NCBI RefSeq assembly: GCF_037042905.1
Contig: NC_087253.1
Coordinates: forward strand, 19,309,501-19,373,500
Length of the DNA stretch: 64,000 bases
Direction: 5' to 3'
Source of the DNA: Lytechinus pictus
Lineage: Eukaryota > Echinodermata > Echinoidea > Temnopleuroida > Toxopneustidae
Positions 27,973-39,811 of this stretch are shown one piece after another. Position 1 is the stretch's first letter; each line of letters begins with the position of its first letter. The notes beneath the pieces were generated by a model, which worked only from the letters and a program-made list of their open reading frames with translations, was not told where the DNA came from and did no database searches. A program made the translations under genes and the position numbers.

Positions 27973-29340
27973 TCAAATCTTTTGACGACAGATGATCTTG
28001 ACAATGGTGTGTCGAAACAAGGGCTGAGCCATGGCGTACGCCAAGGGGTTGACGAGACTGTTACTGAAGGCGACCCAGCGGCTGATCTCTGACAGCCTGA
28101 CTTTCTTGTTGATGTAGTGGGAGAAATCTGGAAAGAGGGCGTACGTGGTGACTGTCACGGCTGTTGGTAACCAGGTCACGATGAAGACAAAGACAATGAA
28201 TGTCAGGGTCCGCATCGCTTTCTGTCCCTCGGCTCTTGATTCTCGTTGAGGTTTGTTTGTAATTTGGTTCTCCAATGCCGCCAACCTTTTGCCACCATGT
28301 GGCACAACTGCCAGTGAGACATTTTTAGGTTTGCCATCTTCAAGAGAGGCGCGGCTTTCAGTTACTTTGTCATGTTTGTCGTTTTTTATTATATTTCTGG
28401 ATGATTCGGACTTCTCGACATTTTTGGACATTCCTGGTAGTGCAAATGTCTGATCAATATCTGTCGGCCCTTCTTCTAAACTGGCTACAGTTGCAGTGCT
28501 CGATTGTTCGTCCGTACAAACGGAACCAGTAACCGAACTCTCCTTTTCATTGGTCTTTTTCTTTTTCATATATTTCGTGAGATGCTTACTACCTATGTTC
28601 TTGACCCGGAAGTATATTCTTATGTACAGGCCGGTCATGATGACGAATGGCAAGCCGAACCGGAGGGCAAACATGAACAAGGTAGACGTGTAGGTGAGGG
28701 AATAGTTAGGTCTAGAGAAACCGGAGGATGTTACAAGGTTGTTGGGTTGGATGAAGTCCCACGCCGTGGACATCATCATCCAGAGGCCAAAGGATGACAC
28801 CCAAGTAAAGACATTCACCGCTGTAGCCTTGCGGATACTCTTTTTCTGGTAGTGCTGAATGGGATAGAAGGTCGCAATGTACCTGTCTATGCAGATCGTC
28901 ACAACGCCACAAATGGACACACCCAGAATAGAGTTCTGAAACCCCATGAAGAAAATACTTGCCACCTTGCCGAAGGGCCATCCGTCAAAAAGATGAACCA
29001 TTGACCGGATCGGCATGCAGAGGAATCCGACCGCAAAGTCCGCAATGGTCATGTTCAGGATAAAGTAGTTAGTGTACGTCCGCAGTTTCTTTTCGACGTA
29101 AAATGCAGCCAGTATCAAGGAATTGGTCAGGACGGTTGATGCAGCCAATATCACGAGGATTAAGAAGGTGATGCTGAAAACAGGTCTGTTGGTTTCTTTG
29201 GGGGTTGTCCCTGTTTCGTAAAAGAGATCAGTGACCTCTGTCGTGTCAGTCGTCCAGATTGAAGCGTTGAAGGTGTCCATGTCGGCACCAACTGTTAGAT
29301 CAAGCATAAAAAGAACGATGTGCCTGTTATAGAGTCTCAT
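27973..29340 (-). CDS. Rhodopsin-class (class A) G-protein-coupled receptor, orphan
   Basis: An intact 455-residue frame in one exon encodes seven membrane segments (about 56-80, 92-112, 125-152, 173-192, 218-244, 378-400, 417-440). Class A landmarks are present: Asn73 (TM1), Asp101 in MTIAD (TM2), Asp152-Arg153-Tyr154, Trp180, Pro231, Trp390-x-Pro392 and Asn431-Pro-x-x-Tyr435. The long third intracellular loop (246-378) is Ser/Thr-rich and charged, as in muscarinic and other amine receptors, whose TM6 it also resembles. The disulphide Cys of TM3 (3.25) is Ser128, extracellular loop 2 has no Cys, and the amine-binding Asp (3.32) is Gln135. So it is not a canonical amine receptor; the ligand is unknown. 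The start could also be Met21. Sequons: Asn25, Asn212. Confidence 0.88.
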   Translation of the reverse strand: MRLYNRHIVLFMLDLTVGADMDTFNASIWTTDTTEVTDLFYETGTTPKETNRPVFSITFLILVILAASTVLTNSLILAAFYVEKKLRTYTNYFILNMTIADFAVGFLCMPIRSMVHLFDGWPFGKVASIFFMGFQNSILGVSICGVVTICIDRYIATFYPIQHYQKKSIRKATAVNVFTWVSSFGLWMMMSTAWDFIQPNNLVTSSGFSRPNYSLTYTSTLFMFALRFGLPFVIMTGLYIRIYFRVKNIGSKHLTKYMKKKKTNEKESSVTGSVCTDEQSSTATVASLEEGPTDIDQTFALPGMSKNVEKSESSRNIIKNDKHDKVTESRASLEDGKPKNVSLAVVPHGGKRLAALENQITNKPQRESRAEGQKAMRTLTFIVFVFIVTWLPTAVTVTTYALFPDFSHYINKKVRLSEISRWVAFSNSLVNPLAYAMAQPLFRHTIVKIICRQKI

Positions 29341-30551
29341 ATCATCTTCAACGTATCCGAAAAGGCATTGAAACTTGTAGGCCTACGCTGTATTACAGTG
29401 GCATCAGAATGTTGTGTTCACACAACGGTTCGGTAGGTCGATCATACAACAGCTCACCCTTCATAATAATTGTCTGAACCCAGCATTTCAAAGCCACTGC
29501 TACAATACTGATATAGTTGTCTCAGTTTTTAGGCCTATCGATTAAGCGACCGCCAGGAAAATATGGTTTTCGACTGAGTTTAGGGGGGGGGGGAGAATTC
29601 TCCTTCCATTCGGATGCTCATCTTAGCCAGGTTGGAAAGGTTTTTTTTTTTTTTTAATTATGAATGAATGGATTCAATTTAAAATAATTAAATTGAATTT
29701 TTTTAATGCACCGTATCATCATATTCGTTTCACTCTCCTTACACATATGCCTGTTTTGAAACATATTTCTTTCGCTGGTAAAGCGATTTAGCTGGGTCTA
29801 TGATATTACAGTTATTGTCATCCACCCCCCCCCCCCTATAAAGAAAAGATATCTCTGGTAGGCAATAAATCATTATCATTTCTTCTGAGAGCTGATTATA
29901 CGTTACACATGATTTGTATGTCTACTCTAGCTAGAATATGGAGAGTATTTCAGAGAAATAAAATATGAAATTTTCAAACAGCATGAACACCATTCCATCA
30001 CCCCAAATAGTTAATGGTAAAGCGCTTGATATTTTACCTTTAATAGTTGTTTGTTCAAACCGAAGTACTGTACGAACTGTTTTGGAACTACGTGGTCAAT
30101 TCTGACTAGAATGCCACTTGTCTTACCAGTGGTACCCTTCTGATTATATTTTTAAAGTAATTTTACTTAATTGATATTAGAGTGATAGTTGCATCCCTTG
30201 ATGTATCAAACAGAATGTAATCTATATTTCAGCATTAATCACGCAAGAATTCTTGGTAATCACAGAATCATTTGCTATGTTAATGTCATTCAATTTTTTA
30301 TGCATGGTTTGTAAAAAAAAAAAAAAAGTAAAACAAACAAATCAAATAAGATCAATAAAAATCTAAGTTATTGTCAAGACACCACTTAAGAAAAATGTTA
30401 CCACTGTCCGTTTAAATGGAGATTAAAAGTAAAGAGTGCTCAGTAGGACTTATATCAAAACCTAGCATCGATTATACAGGTTTGCTATGTTATTAACGCT
30501 TAAAACGTATTTCAGATATTTATTGTAATTAGAGTAAGATGCCAACTTACC
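29341..30551 (-). other. Probable 5' UTR intron of the GPCR gene
   Basis: On the minus strand a consensus donor (CTACGCAG|GTAAGT, boundary 30551/30550) faces a plausible acceptor (GTAATACAG, boundary 29388/29387) 47 bp upstream of the GPCR ATG. This would give a non-coding first exon starting upstream of 30551. Poly-G, poly-T and poly-A tracts occur inside; no other feature is seen. Confidence 0.45.
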
Positions 30552-30715
30552 TGCGTAGGCCGATATATTGATGGAAAAACTTCAAGATTTTAAAACGGAA
30601 TGAGATACAGACTACACCAGAACGACTGCTGTACTGGTCCGTCTTCCTATTGAGTGTGGAAAGCAGTTATGCAAGCCATCTGCACCCCGACATCATCTTA
30701 TATACAGTGGAGGTT

Positions 30716-30890
30716 CCAAGATGGGGTTTCATAAAGCCATTCGCAAAGTTAGGCATTACTTTACGTACGACTGGAACAATAAACTATTCCAATTATGCTG
30801 CTCGTCATGATATGAATGATGTAAATCATTTAGAACAGAAAGGATTGCTGCTACAAAGTCATTCGTAACTTACGAACAGTTTAATTTAAC
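30716..30890. mobile_element. Diverged MITE, same family as 4297-4446
   Basis: GGGTTTCATAAAGCCATTCG at the left and CGTAACTTACGAACAG at the right are diverged versions of the family termini. No flanking duplication was identified. Confidence 0.45.
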
Positions 30891-31599
30891 TTTGTTTAAA
30901 TAGTCCACATATTTAAAATCCGCCTTACGCACGCACAATACGCGCACACGCACCCTCTCCTACCCACATAACCTACTCACTGTGAGCAAGGTGGAGAGAC
31001 AGGCTCAAATCCATATACACTATGAAAGGATTATCCATTCTCAAATGCTTTTTTTTTTTATATCCCTCAGTCTGAACTAATTCAATCAAGACGACTCCTC
31101 TACAAAGTGAGTAAGCGACCTACCTCAAATTTTTGTTATTTGCCTGCGAACAGTGCATACTTATTCACGTTTTTACTTCAAATAATCGCTTATCGATTTT
31201 ATCGGGTGATCGCTTATCGATTTTTAACGACGTTTATTCTCGCTTTTAAGAAAATTTGTGTTTTTCTGTATTTTTTTTTTCTCTCAAGGTTAATGGGGGG
31301 GGGGGGGTCCATGTTAAAAAACTTCGAGATTTTTTTTTTTTTTTCATTTTAAATGTTTGTCAGAAAACCATGAGCGAAGATTATATTCTGAATTTTTGTA
31401 AAATAAGAAGTTGGTTTATACAGAAACATTGTGTTCTCATTTCATTCTCATCTTTTGGTTATTTTATGTGACTTTCTGAGAAAATAAGGAATTTGTGACT
31501 TTGTCAATATGTTGTACTAACTACATAGAGAAGCAAATATTGGTATGTACACTTGAATCTATTCAATTACTGATATTTCTGGAGGTCACTGAGTGAACA
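30891..31599. other. Non-coding stretch, no gene seen
   Basis: AT-rich DNA with G- and T-homopolymers near 31294 and 31330. It may include the unseen 5' end of the next LINE. Confidence 0.4.
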
Positions 31600-31886
31600 T
31601 ATATGTACTACCTTCTATACCAGGGTCTGCTCTGGTCCCACTTACTGTTTCTTGCGTGGTGGGAGAATAATCTGATCATCTAGCTTCTGCATACTGGAGA
31701 GTTGAGCTGAGGTTACAACTGGGGTACATATATACTGTTCGAGACTGAGATATACATTGTATATCCAACAATAATACCCCACCAATATTGTTGTCTTCAT
31801 GCCTAATCTTACCTACTTACTGGAAGATAATCCATTGTTCGCTGGCTGTACTTACCTACCCACTATTATCTGGGTTTACAAGCATC

Positions 31887-32060
31887 ATGACCCGCTCAAA
31901 AGGAAAGAGAGATGTTAATGCAGGTCACTCAAGTGATTATCCGGAAATCATTGATCACATAAATGAAGAAGTGAGAGACTATTTCAATAGTCAAGAGTTC
32001 AAGGATTTTTTTCAGTCATCACTCAATGATGCTATAAAAGAAGAGATGCAAAAATTATAG
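31887..32060 (+). pseudogene. LINE ORF1-like fragment
   Basis: A 57-codon frame starts MTRSKGKRDVNAGHSS and has a predicted helical tail (EEVRDYFNSQEFKDFF, then KEEMQKL). It ends in TAG at 32058. The position upstream of ORF2 and the start are those of a CR1-like ORF1, but it is far too short, so it is truncated by a stop or is a remnant. Confidence 0.4.
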
Positions 32061-32327
32061 TATTCTGTGTCCATGAACATGTATATATTTTTTTTCCTAT
32101 TTTGTCAGTTGATGTTATTCACGAATATCACTGAGATTCAAGTGTATACCGCCTTGTTTCAAAAGTATTTGTTAACATGAATTATGTATTTTTACTTTTT
32201 TATTTCCCCCTTATTGTTGCATTTTGTTTAATTTTTCCAAGTTTAATTGCTCGTCTTGTCAACGCAAGCTTATTATATGATTTAATTTGTTATATGTATA
32301 ATATCAGAAGGCATCAAGAAAATTATT

Positions 32328-33656
32328 ATGATTTGTGCTATGGATAATATTGATGGTTTGGATAATAGAATGATCCGTGCCGATAATAAGTATTACACCC
32401 CAAACGATTTTTCGAACTTAATGAATAATTACAATACTAAAGATACTTTAACAATGCTTTATTTTAACTGTCGAAGCTTGAGACGTAATTTTAGCAGGTT
32501 CTCAGAATGTATTAATTGCTTTAAGAATTATATTACAGTATTTGGTATATCTGAAACATGGCTTAGAGATAATGAGGAACAATATTATAATATACCAGAC
32601 TTTTCTTTTATTACTAGTAACCGTGATAACAAGCGTGGAGGTGGAGTTGGAATATATGTAAATAAAAATCTTAAATTTAAAAGGAGACCGGATTTAGACA
32701 TTTTCCAAAATTGTATAGAGAGTTTATTTATTGAAATCCACATAAGATCAATATGTTTCATAGTTTCAGTCATCTATAGACCTCCTAGCCAATCATTAAA
32801 AGATTTTTTAGAAACAGTTCAAATACCTTTAAGCAAAATCTCAAGTGAGAAAAAACAATGTATTATCATGGGGGATTTTAATGTTAATCTGATGGACCTA
32901 GATTTAATGTCATGTAATCATGATTTTGTTAATATTTTTTCTACCTTTTCATATTTTCCATTAATTAATAAACCCACAAGGATAACAAGTAATTCGGCAA
33001 CAATATTAGATAATATATTTTATAACCAACCTGAAAGTGTCGTAGAAGCTAATATCATTACAACAGATGTCAGTGATCACCTAACCCCTTTCGCCATAAT
33101 TGAAGGTCCTTTAATCTCTAATAATTCAAAGACCCATTACCCTATAAGAGACTTCTGTGAAAAAAATATGATTACATTTTGTAGAAAATTACAGTGTGTT
33201 GATTGGACATGTTTAAACAATACAGAAAACGTTGATGAAGTTTATGATATATTTTTAGACATTTACAAAAAACTATATAATGAAAGTTTTCCAATAACAA
33301 ATGTTAAAATAAAAAAGACATCTACAGAAAGGTCATGGTTTAATACGGATATCAAGAAAATGTGCAAACGAAAATACTTTTTATATAAGAAATTTTTAAA
33401 GAACCCAAATTCCTATAGAGAGAATGTATATAAAAGTTACAGAAACATGGTCCATAGCTTCATTCGTAAAAAGAAGCGTGAATTCTATCATCATAAATTT
33501 GAAAATGTAAAACACAATTCTAGAGCGACATGGAAAATAATAAATAACATTTTAACAAAAAATAAGAATAGAGATGTTGATTATAGTATTGAAAATAATG
33601 GAGAAGTGACCGATAATCAGCAAGAAATTGTAAGTGTATTTAATGATTTTTTTTAG
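32328..33656 (+). pseudogene. LINE ORF2, endonuclease domain and linker
   Basis: The first 442 codons of ORF2 are open. They hold an apurinic-type endonuclease that nicks the target DNA. Its motif residues are all visible: Asn in LYFNCRSL, Glu in GISETWLRD, Tyr in VIYRPPSQ, Asp/Asn in MGDFNVN and Asp-His in DVSDHLTP. The linker (SWFNTDIKKMCKRK, then ATWKIINNIL) matches the element at 8945. The frame stops in an eight-T run at 33647-33654, where two extra T relative to the family restore the downstream frame. Confidence 0.82.
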
Positions 33657-35304
33657 TAGTATTGGTTCTAAAATACATGAGAGTACTAGAAATCTATCTC
33701 AAGAAAATAACTTTAAAAGGTTTATGAAACACAATATTTGTCATTCTATGTACTTTACGCCAGTAACAGAAATAAATATATATGATGTCATTTTGAAATT
33801 GGATGCGAATAAAAGCGCGGGTTACGATGATATTAGTAGTTAAATATTCAATTCATGCAATAGTTTCCCCTTTATGTAAAATCATTAATATGTCTCTTGA
33901 AAATGGTGTGTTTCCGAACTCTTTAAAACTTGCTAAAGTAACTCCTATCTTTAAGAATGGTAATAAAACACTAGTAACTAACTACCGACCCATATCAATT
34001 TTATCAGTTTTCAGCAAGGTTTTTGAAAAAATAGTATATGACAAATTGATAGCATTTATTTCAAAACACAACATATTATATAACAAGCAATTCGGTTTCA
34101 GAAAGGGATACAACACTGCTCATGCATTAATTGATTTAACTGAAAAAATAGCTAAGGAATATGAAAACAAAGCAATAACGATTGGTGTATTTTTAGACTT
34201 ATCTAAAGCATTCGATTGTATAGACCATAATATTTTAATTGATAAGCTATCATCATACGGGTTTAGAGGGACAGTATTGAAGTGGTTAATCAGTTACTTA
34301 AGAAATCGAAAACAATGTGTATGCATCAACAAAATTCATTCAGACTTTCAGGACATTAGAGTAGGGGTACCCCAGGGGTCTAACCTAGGCCCTCTTTTTT
34401 TTATATTGTACATCAATGACCTGCAACATGTAAGTAATATTTTAACTACTACCTTATTTGCAGACGATACAAGTTTATTTTTATCTGGTAAGGATCCCAT
34501 TCAATTAAATAATATTTTAAATTCTGAAATGGAAAAAGTTCACATGTGGTTCCAAGCCAACAAACTACAAATTAACACTAAGAAGACATCTTTTATGATT
34601 TTTAAGCCTAAAATAAGAAAATTGAAGAAAACTCCATAAAATTATATATAAATGATTTTGAAATTCAGAAAGTGCAATATACGAAATTCCTAGGTGTCAC
34701 AATTGACGATAGCATGAGTTGGAAACAACATGTAAATAATATTTCTATGAAGATTTCTCAAACCATTGGTGTACTTAATAGAATCAAAGGTGACTTACCA
34801 TTGCATATTCGTGTTCAATTATACAATACAATGATACTCACGCATCTCAGCTATTGCAATATCGTATGGGGGGACTGTGCAAATTATTTAAAGCTACAAT
34901 TATTTCGCTTACAAAAACGGGCAATAAGAATAATAACAAATTCCCCATATTTAGCTCACTCTCATCAATTATTCCGTAAATTAAAGATTCTAAAAATTTA
35001 TGATATACATACCCTTCACACTGCAATTTTTATGTTTTCATACTACAAGAATCAGTTGCCTGACACATTTAACAGTTATTTTAAAACAAATCGCAGTGTA
35101 AACAAATATAATACGAGAAATTCTGATAATTTATACATTCCTTTTTACCGCTTTTCTTTCTCAAGAACAGTCATAAGTTATAGTGGACCACTCATATGGA
35201 ACAGTTTGCCCCCTGAAATAAAAGAAAGTCCTTCGCTAAATTCATTTAAAGTAAGATGTAAGTCTTACCTTCTAAATATGTATACTTCACCATGTTCTCA
35301 GTGA
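33657..35304 (+). pseudogene. LINE ORF2, reverse transcriptase domain, frameshifted
   Basis: The RT continues in frame 1 to about 33835 (KSAGYDDIS), frame 2 to about 34620 and frame 1 again to 35304. Core motifs are intact: NYRPISILSVFSKVFEK, FGFRKGYNTAHA, FLDLSKAFDCIDH, GVPQGSNLGPLFFILYIND and FADD. The C-terminal part shows LTHLSYCNIVWG and KYNTRNSDNLYIP. Breaks near 33653, 33838 and 34625 make it a pseudogene although both catalytic motifs survive. Confidence 0.82.
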
Positions 35305-35465
35305 ATAAGCTTGCTTGCTTTTATGTGTATGTTTTTTAAACATATTTTTTTGTAATGTAGTTGTTATTTTTTTTCTTCAAATTTTTCATTAGTTTGTTGA
35401 TTTCGTTTATTTTGAAATGTGTGTTTCTTGCAATCTAATCAATTGATTGCAGGATGGTCTTTTTT

Positions 35466-35548
35466 CGGTAATGAATGTTAATCAGGGAGTAGCCTAGATA
35501 TGTCTATTTGGCTTTTGCTATTCCCCCACATCGCATTCATTACCCTAT
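35466..35548 (+). other. LINE 3' hairpin
   Basis: Nested arms GGTAATGAATG / CATTCATTACC and GGGAGTAGC / GCTATTCCCC surround a loop containing TTGGCTTTT. It is the counterpart of the 3' hairpins in the two other LINEs of this window. Confidence 0.55.
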
Positions 35549-36134
35549 GTATTTTGTTATTTTTGTTCATTTGTCATTTTACAATATTCATTACTCCTTT
35601 ACTCCTTTACTATGGAATCATTTTGATTGATCTCGATATATTGTATCTTGTATGTTTTTTACAGATGTGAAATAAATGAATTTGAATTTGAATTTGAATT
35701 TGAATTTGAATTTAATACGGATGCCGGTGACCAAATATTTTGAATTCAGAAAGCTTGAATGGATACTCCAAGCTGAAAATAATATGATTTGAACAGATAC
35801 AGTAAAATTAGACAAATAAAACACTAAACATTCACTAAAATCGGACAAAGAATAAGAGAGTTATGTAATTTATTGGCATATGTGCGTTAAAACGGTGTTA
35901 TGTACGCCCTCATGAATTTGCATTGAGCAAAGTGACGATATTATATTATATCCTCGCTTTTTGTTTTTTATGTTTGAAATTATATTTATTCAATTTTTTT
36001 CCACCAAGAAATTAAAAAAAAAAGTGACGACTGATTTACTGCATAAAATATTCATTGATGCAACTTACTTAACTACAGGGGAGACATATTATACTCATAT
36101 GTATGAATTATCAAATGATTAGGATTTCATTTTT

Positions 36135-36420
36135 TTATCATAATAATAATAATAATAATAAACAGTTCTTGCATAGCGCATATCACAATTGTGAATAATG
36201 TCTCTATGCGCTTCCCAATGACTTGGATATTATTACCCCAGCTGTAGTTTGGCAGCCGTAATTTCTAAGATCACAGCGCACACGCATTTCAAGGAATAAA
36301 TTCCTGCCAGGTACCCATTCACCTCACCTGGGTTGAGTGCAGCACAATGTGGATAAATTTCTTGCCGAAATGAAATAAGAAAGACGAAAATGGGGACAAG
36401 GCAGCGTCAACACACCATAA
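36135..36420 (-). repeat. SINE-like dispersed repeat with an AAT tail
   Basis: An (ATA)n run at 36139-36162 precedes TTGCATAGCGCATATCAC. A conserved-looking body follows, with CACCTGGGTTGAGTGCAG and TTTCTTGCCGAAATG. A truncated relative is at 26674-26722. Similar repeats are widespread in marine invertebrate genomes as far as I know. Orientation is inferred from the A-rich end. Confidence 0.45.
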
Positions 36421-36446
36421 ATATTCATCATGATCACGGCATGCAC

Positions 36447-36751
36447 CAGTGGCGTAACTACGGGGGGGCATGGGGGGGGGGCACGTGCCCCCCCCCCCCC
36501 AATCGGCTGGCAAAAAAAAAAAAAAAAAGGCGGGGGGGAAGGAGAAAAAGAAGGAGAAAGAAAGAGAAACGTAGTGGGCAAGAAGAAATTATTGTATTTT
36601 ATATATTATATTATATTATATTATATTGTATTACATCATATTACATAAGAAATATTTTTTTCATAACTTTATGAAACATAATTGGCTTAGGGCGTATTTA
36701 GAGGGCTAATGTGTTCATCATTTCTGGTGCTTGCATTGTCTGAGTAATGAG

Positions 36752-36788
<37 letters not shown>

Positions 36789-37641
36789 CTGTATATATAT
36801 ATATATACATATAATCCTATTGTACTAAAACATCCCATTTTCAAGTCAATATACACCAAATATATTTCCTCGTACTTCGAGTATTTATTGTTTTATGTAG
36901 TGACATATGCTTTTTTAATGACTATTTCATGATTGCCCCATTTTAAGGTCTGAATATCAAACATTTCCTGTCCGTGATTGCGTTAGCATTTGTGGACTGG
37001 CGAGGTGTCTGCTCTTCATATAAAAAAATTTCGGCTCGCGCTTCGCGCTCGCATCATTTGGTTAGTGAAATATGTATGTTCTTTGTGAATTCCTACAAAC
37101 AGGCCTTAGAATGCCCCTCTTCATGTCTGAATTTCAAAAATTTTCAGCTCGCGCTTCGCGCTCGCAATATTTGATTAGTCAGATATGTATCATGTTCATG
37201 ATTGCAATAACTACAAAAGATGTTTCATGGGTTAGGTCTAATTCTAAAAAAATCAGCAAGCGCTTGCATGGCGCTCGCAATAGATGACTATGGTTAGATA
37301 TGTATGCACTTTATGAATTCCCTAAAACAGTCCTTAAAATGTCCCTTTTTCGGGTCAATATATACAAAAAAAATCAGCTCGCGCTTGCATTGTTTGTTTT
37401 CTGAGAGAGGTACGTATCATGATATCCTTTCTTACGTCTGAATATCAAAAATTTTCAGCTAGCGGTTCGCGCTCGCATTATTTGATAAGTGATATACATA
37501 TCCGTTTAATGGCACCGTCCTTAAAATGTCTCTATTAGGTCAGTATACCTGGCAAATGAGCGCGCTTCGTGCGCTCACTATAAAGTGACTCAACATTTTT
37601 GCTGGTGCCCCCCCAATGCCATGACCCACGGTACGCCACTG
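36447..37641 (+). mobile_element. hAT-like element, family D (CAGTGGCGTA ends)
   Basis: Ends CAGTGGCGTAAC and GTACGCCACTG are flanked by the 8-bp duplication GCATGCAC (36439-36446, 37642-37649). It carries a G/C homopolymer-rich shoulder at each end and GCTCGCGCTTCGCGCTCGC-type units at 37033, 37146, 37258, 37377, 37458 and 37558. No transposase is seen. Confidence 0.85.
36755..36812. repeat. (TA)n microsatellite in the family D element
   Basis: TA units, interrupted once near 36788. It occupies the same relative place as the TA tracts in family A. Confidence 0.8.
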
Positions 37642-37796
37642 GCATGCACATAACTGTTTTCGCAAAATATCGCTAAATGTTGATGGTCAATAACTTCGTA
37701 ATTTTTTATCCGATTGTGATGAAGTTTTCAGCATTTTGCTCAGTGAATTTCTCTCTTTTAATTCAGATGCAGTTATTTCCAGCCCGGAGTACACCT

Positions 37797-39811
37797 TTAA
37801 TCTAAAATTTGACATAAAAGAAAAGGTAGATCGCTTTTCTTATACAACATACCTTTTCCTTTCATCTGAGTATAGATTCAAACTTTAAAAATGAATGAAC
37901 ATTAGATTAACCAGGACTGAATAAAGACTTCAAGCAGTGAATAGCCTCAAACTTTAATTTACAAAAAATCAATTAAAGGTTTGTTCAATTCTTACGAAAA
38001 AAAATTTCCCTTTCACTGAATTTTTTTTCCTCCGGAATATGGCTTTTATTATTTTCAAGATACCATTAAATGCCGGAGATGAATTAAAATGGAATGACAA
38101 GTGATTGTTGAAAGTTGAAACACCAACTACACTCGACGGTTCAAATGTAGACCTACTGTACTTCAACGGGGGCACATCCGGCTTGTGCCCCCCCCCCCCA
38201 TTTGACAGCCATCATCGAAATTTGTAATGTAAATGTGCCATTTTTACCAAAGGTTGCCCCCCCCCCTTTTTTTGTTGCTTGTCAAATTTTAATCGGGAAA
38301 ATGTGCCCCCCCCCCCCTTAGAAAATCCTGGATTCGCTCGCCCCTGACTGGAAGCAAAAGAAATCAAACTACTAAACTAATCACATAATCAGTGAAACAG
38401 AAATAGCAACTTCCTTTCCTGAAAGAAAACTTGGGTATCATCATTCAATAGCGATTTATAATTTTTGATGATAAAAAATACCAAGACATTGAATTAAGAC
38501 GCGCGTAACATTTTTCCCCCGGTATGTTGTAAGAGTAATATTAAGTCCTTGCCAGACAAGAAGGTCGATATTCCCGTCATAATATTGATTAGAATGAATA
38601 TGAGAGACTGGTAAAAATAGAATTTCTGTGTTATCAGCCAAAAAAAGAGAGGAAAATATATTTTTGAAGCATTAAAAAATAGGTTATGTTTCAATGACAC
38701 GGATGCTCAAACTTCAAAATCAATACTGATGGCAAGAAAAGAGATGTTTCTTTGGCGAAAATTGTAAAAATGGAATATTGACCCAATTTCTGTATCATAC
38801 GTTATCTTCGAAAAAAAAACCCAAACCTATACATTTTAACTTTAATTAAATTGTGAACATTTTTTTGCCATGCTGATCGAACTTAAAGAACTTGATCTTA
38901 ACCCGTTATAGTTCTTCTTTCTCTCTCAGACTGCTTTTGTGGGGGGGGGGGGGGGAGGGGGAACACAGCACATATGCGAAGTAACTATTCTGCTGAATAT
39001 AAAACATACAAAACCTTGAAAATAAAGGTTATATTAAAGAATACCGATTACTTCTTTTGAATAACTTCGAAATAATTATTGATCAAGACGTTAACTTACA
39101 ACTATGCCCTGAACTCGTTTTTTCCGAGTGATGAATTATAAAGTTGCATTTGATATGTTAAGCATTTATTTTAGCCAATGTAGACAAAAAATTGGTAAAA
39201 AGAAGGACGAGAAATTTAAAGTTCGTCATCGTGTTATAAGAAAATAAAAACACGTTGACATTTAAACGCATGCCGATAGGACTGTAAATAAATGATAAAA
39301 ATATGATTCGAGATTTTTATCTAAGAAATATACCGCGATCGATTTCCTGCAAACATGGCGAATAGCACGCCTATTTAAAATAAATCCCATTCGATTGTTG
39401 ATTAATAAGAAATTAATTTCACTTCTAATTTTCAACGAAATTGCACGGTATAAAGCGAATTATGATATAAAATAATGATATGAAAATGTAAGCAAAGCTT
39501 GTTAATGACGGTTCCCTTCAGTAAACTTTAAGATACATATTAATTCATCATAAAATTTTAAATATGCAATTCATCTTATGTTTGTTTATGTTAAATCAAT
39601 TATTAAAGTCTTTAAATTGGTCAAGCGTTTTACATTATTCTTCATAATTCCCAAATAAAAGACAATTTACAAACAAGGCTGGCTGGATAATAACAAGATA
39701 TGACAAGAAAAATGAAAAGGGGCTCACGAAACAAAACGTTACAAGAACACGGAATAATAAAACGTCACAAGATGAAGGCATGCACAAATGATACAAGAAC
39801 AAGACGGTTTA
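37797..39811. other. Intergenic, no gene seen
   Basis: AT-rich. Around 38166-38346 three C-runs and the end CTGGATTCGCTCGCCCCTG look like the remnant of a hAT-like GC-rich element. A poly-G tract stands at 38941-38960. Nothing coding is recognisable. Confidence 0.45.

Larger units (their letters stand above)
31600..35712 (+). mobile_element. CR1/L2-type LINE with endonuclease and RT, degenerate
   Basis: This is a near full-length LINE of a different subfamily from the two others in the window. It shows an ORF1-like start (31887), ORF2 with apurinic-type endonuclease and RT (32328-35304), a 3' hairpin (about 35466-35548) and a terminal (TTTGAA)n tail at 35677-35712. The 5' boundary is a guess. 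It lies inside the 26.4-kb foldback-bounded segment, between the GPCR and the hAT-like element at 36447. Confidence 0.85.
35757..37796. mobile_element. MITE (GGATACTCC...GGAGTACACC) split by a SINE-like repeat and a hAT-like element
   Basis: The left end GGATACTCCAAGCTGAAAAT and the right end TTTCCAGCCCGGAGTACACC (37775-37796) are termini of one MITE family. Other ends occur at 11953, 49265 and 53559. Alignment by eye with the copy in 48425-49265 shows that the SINE-like DNA (about 36135-36420) and the element 36447-37641 are later insertions. Confidence 0.5.

Noticed and set aside
28253-28797. Plus-strand frames across the GPCR
   Set aside because: They are shadows of the minus-strand receptor gene, which has the full seven-helix pattern.
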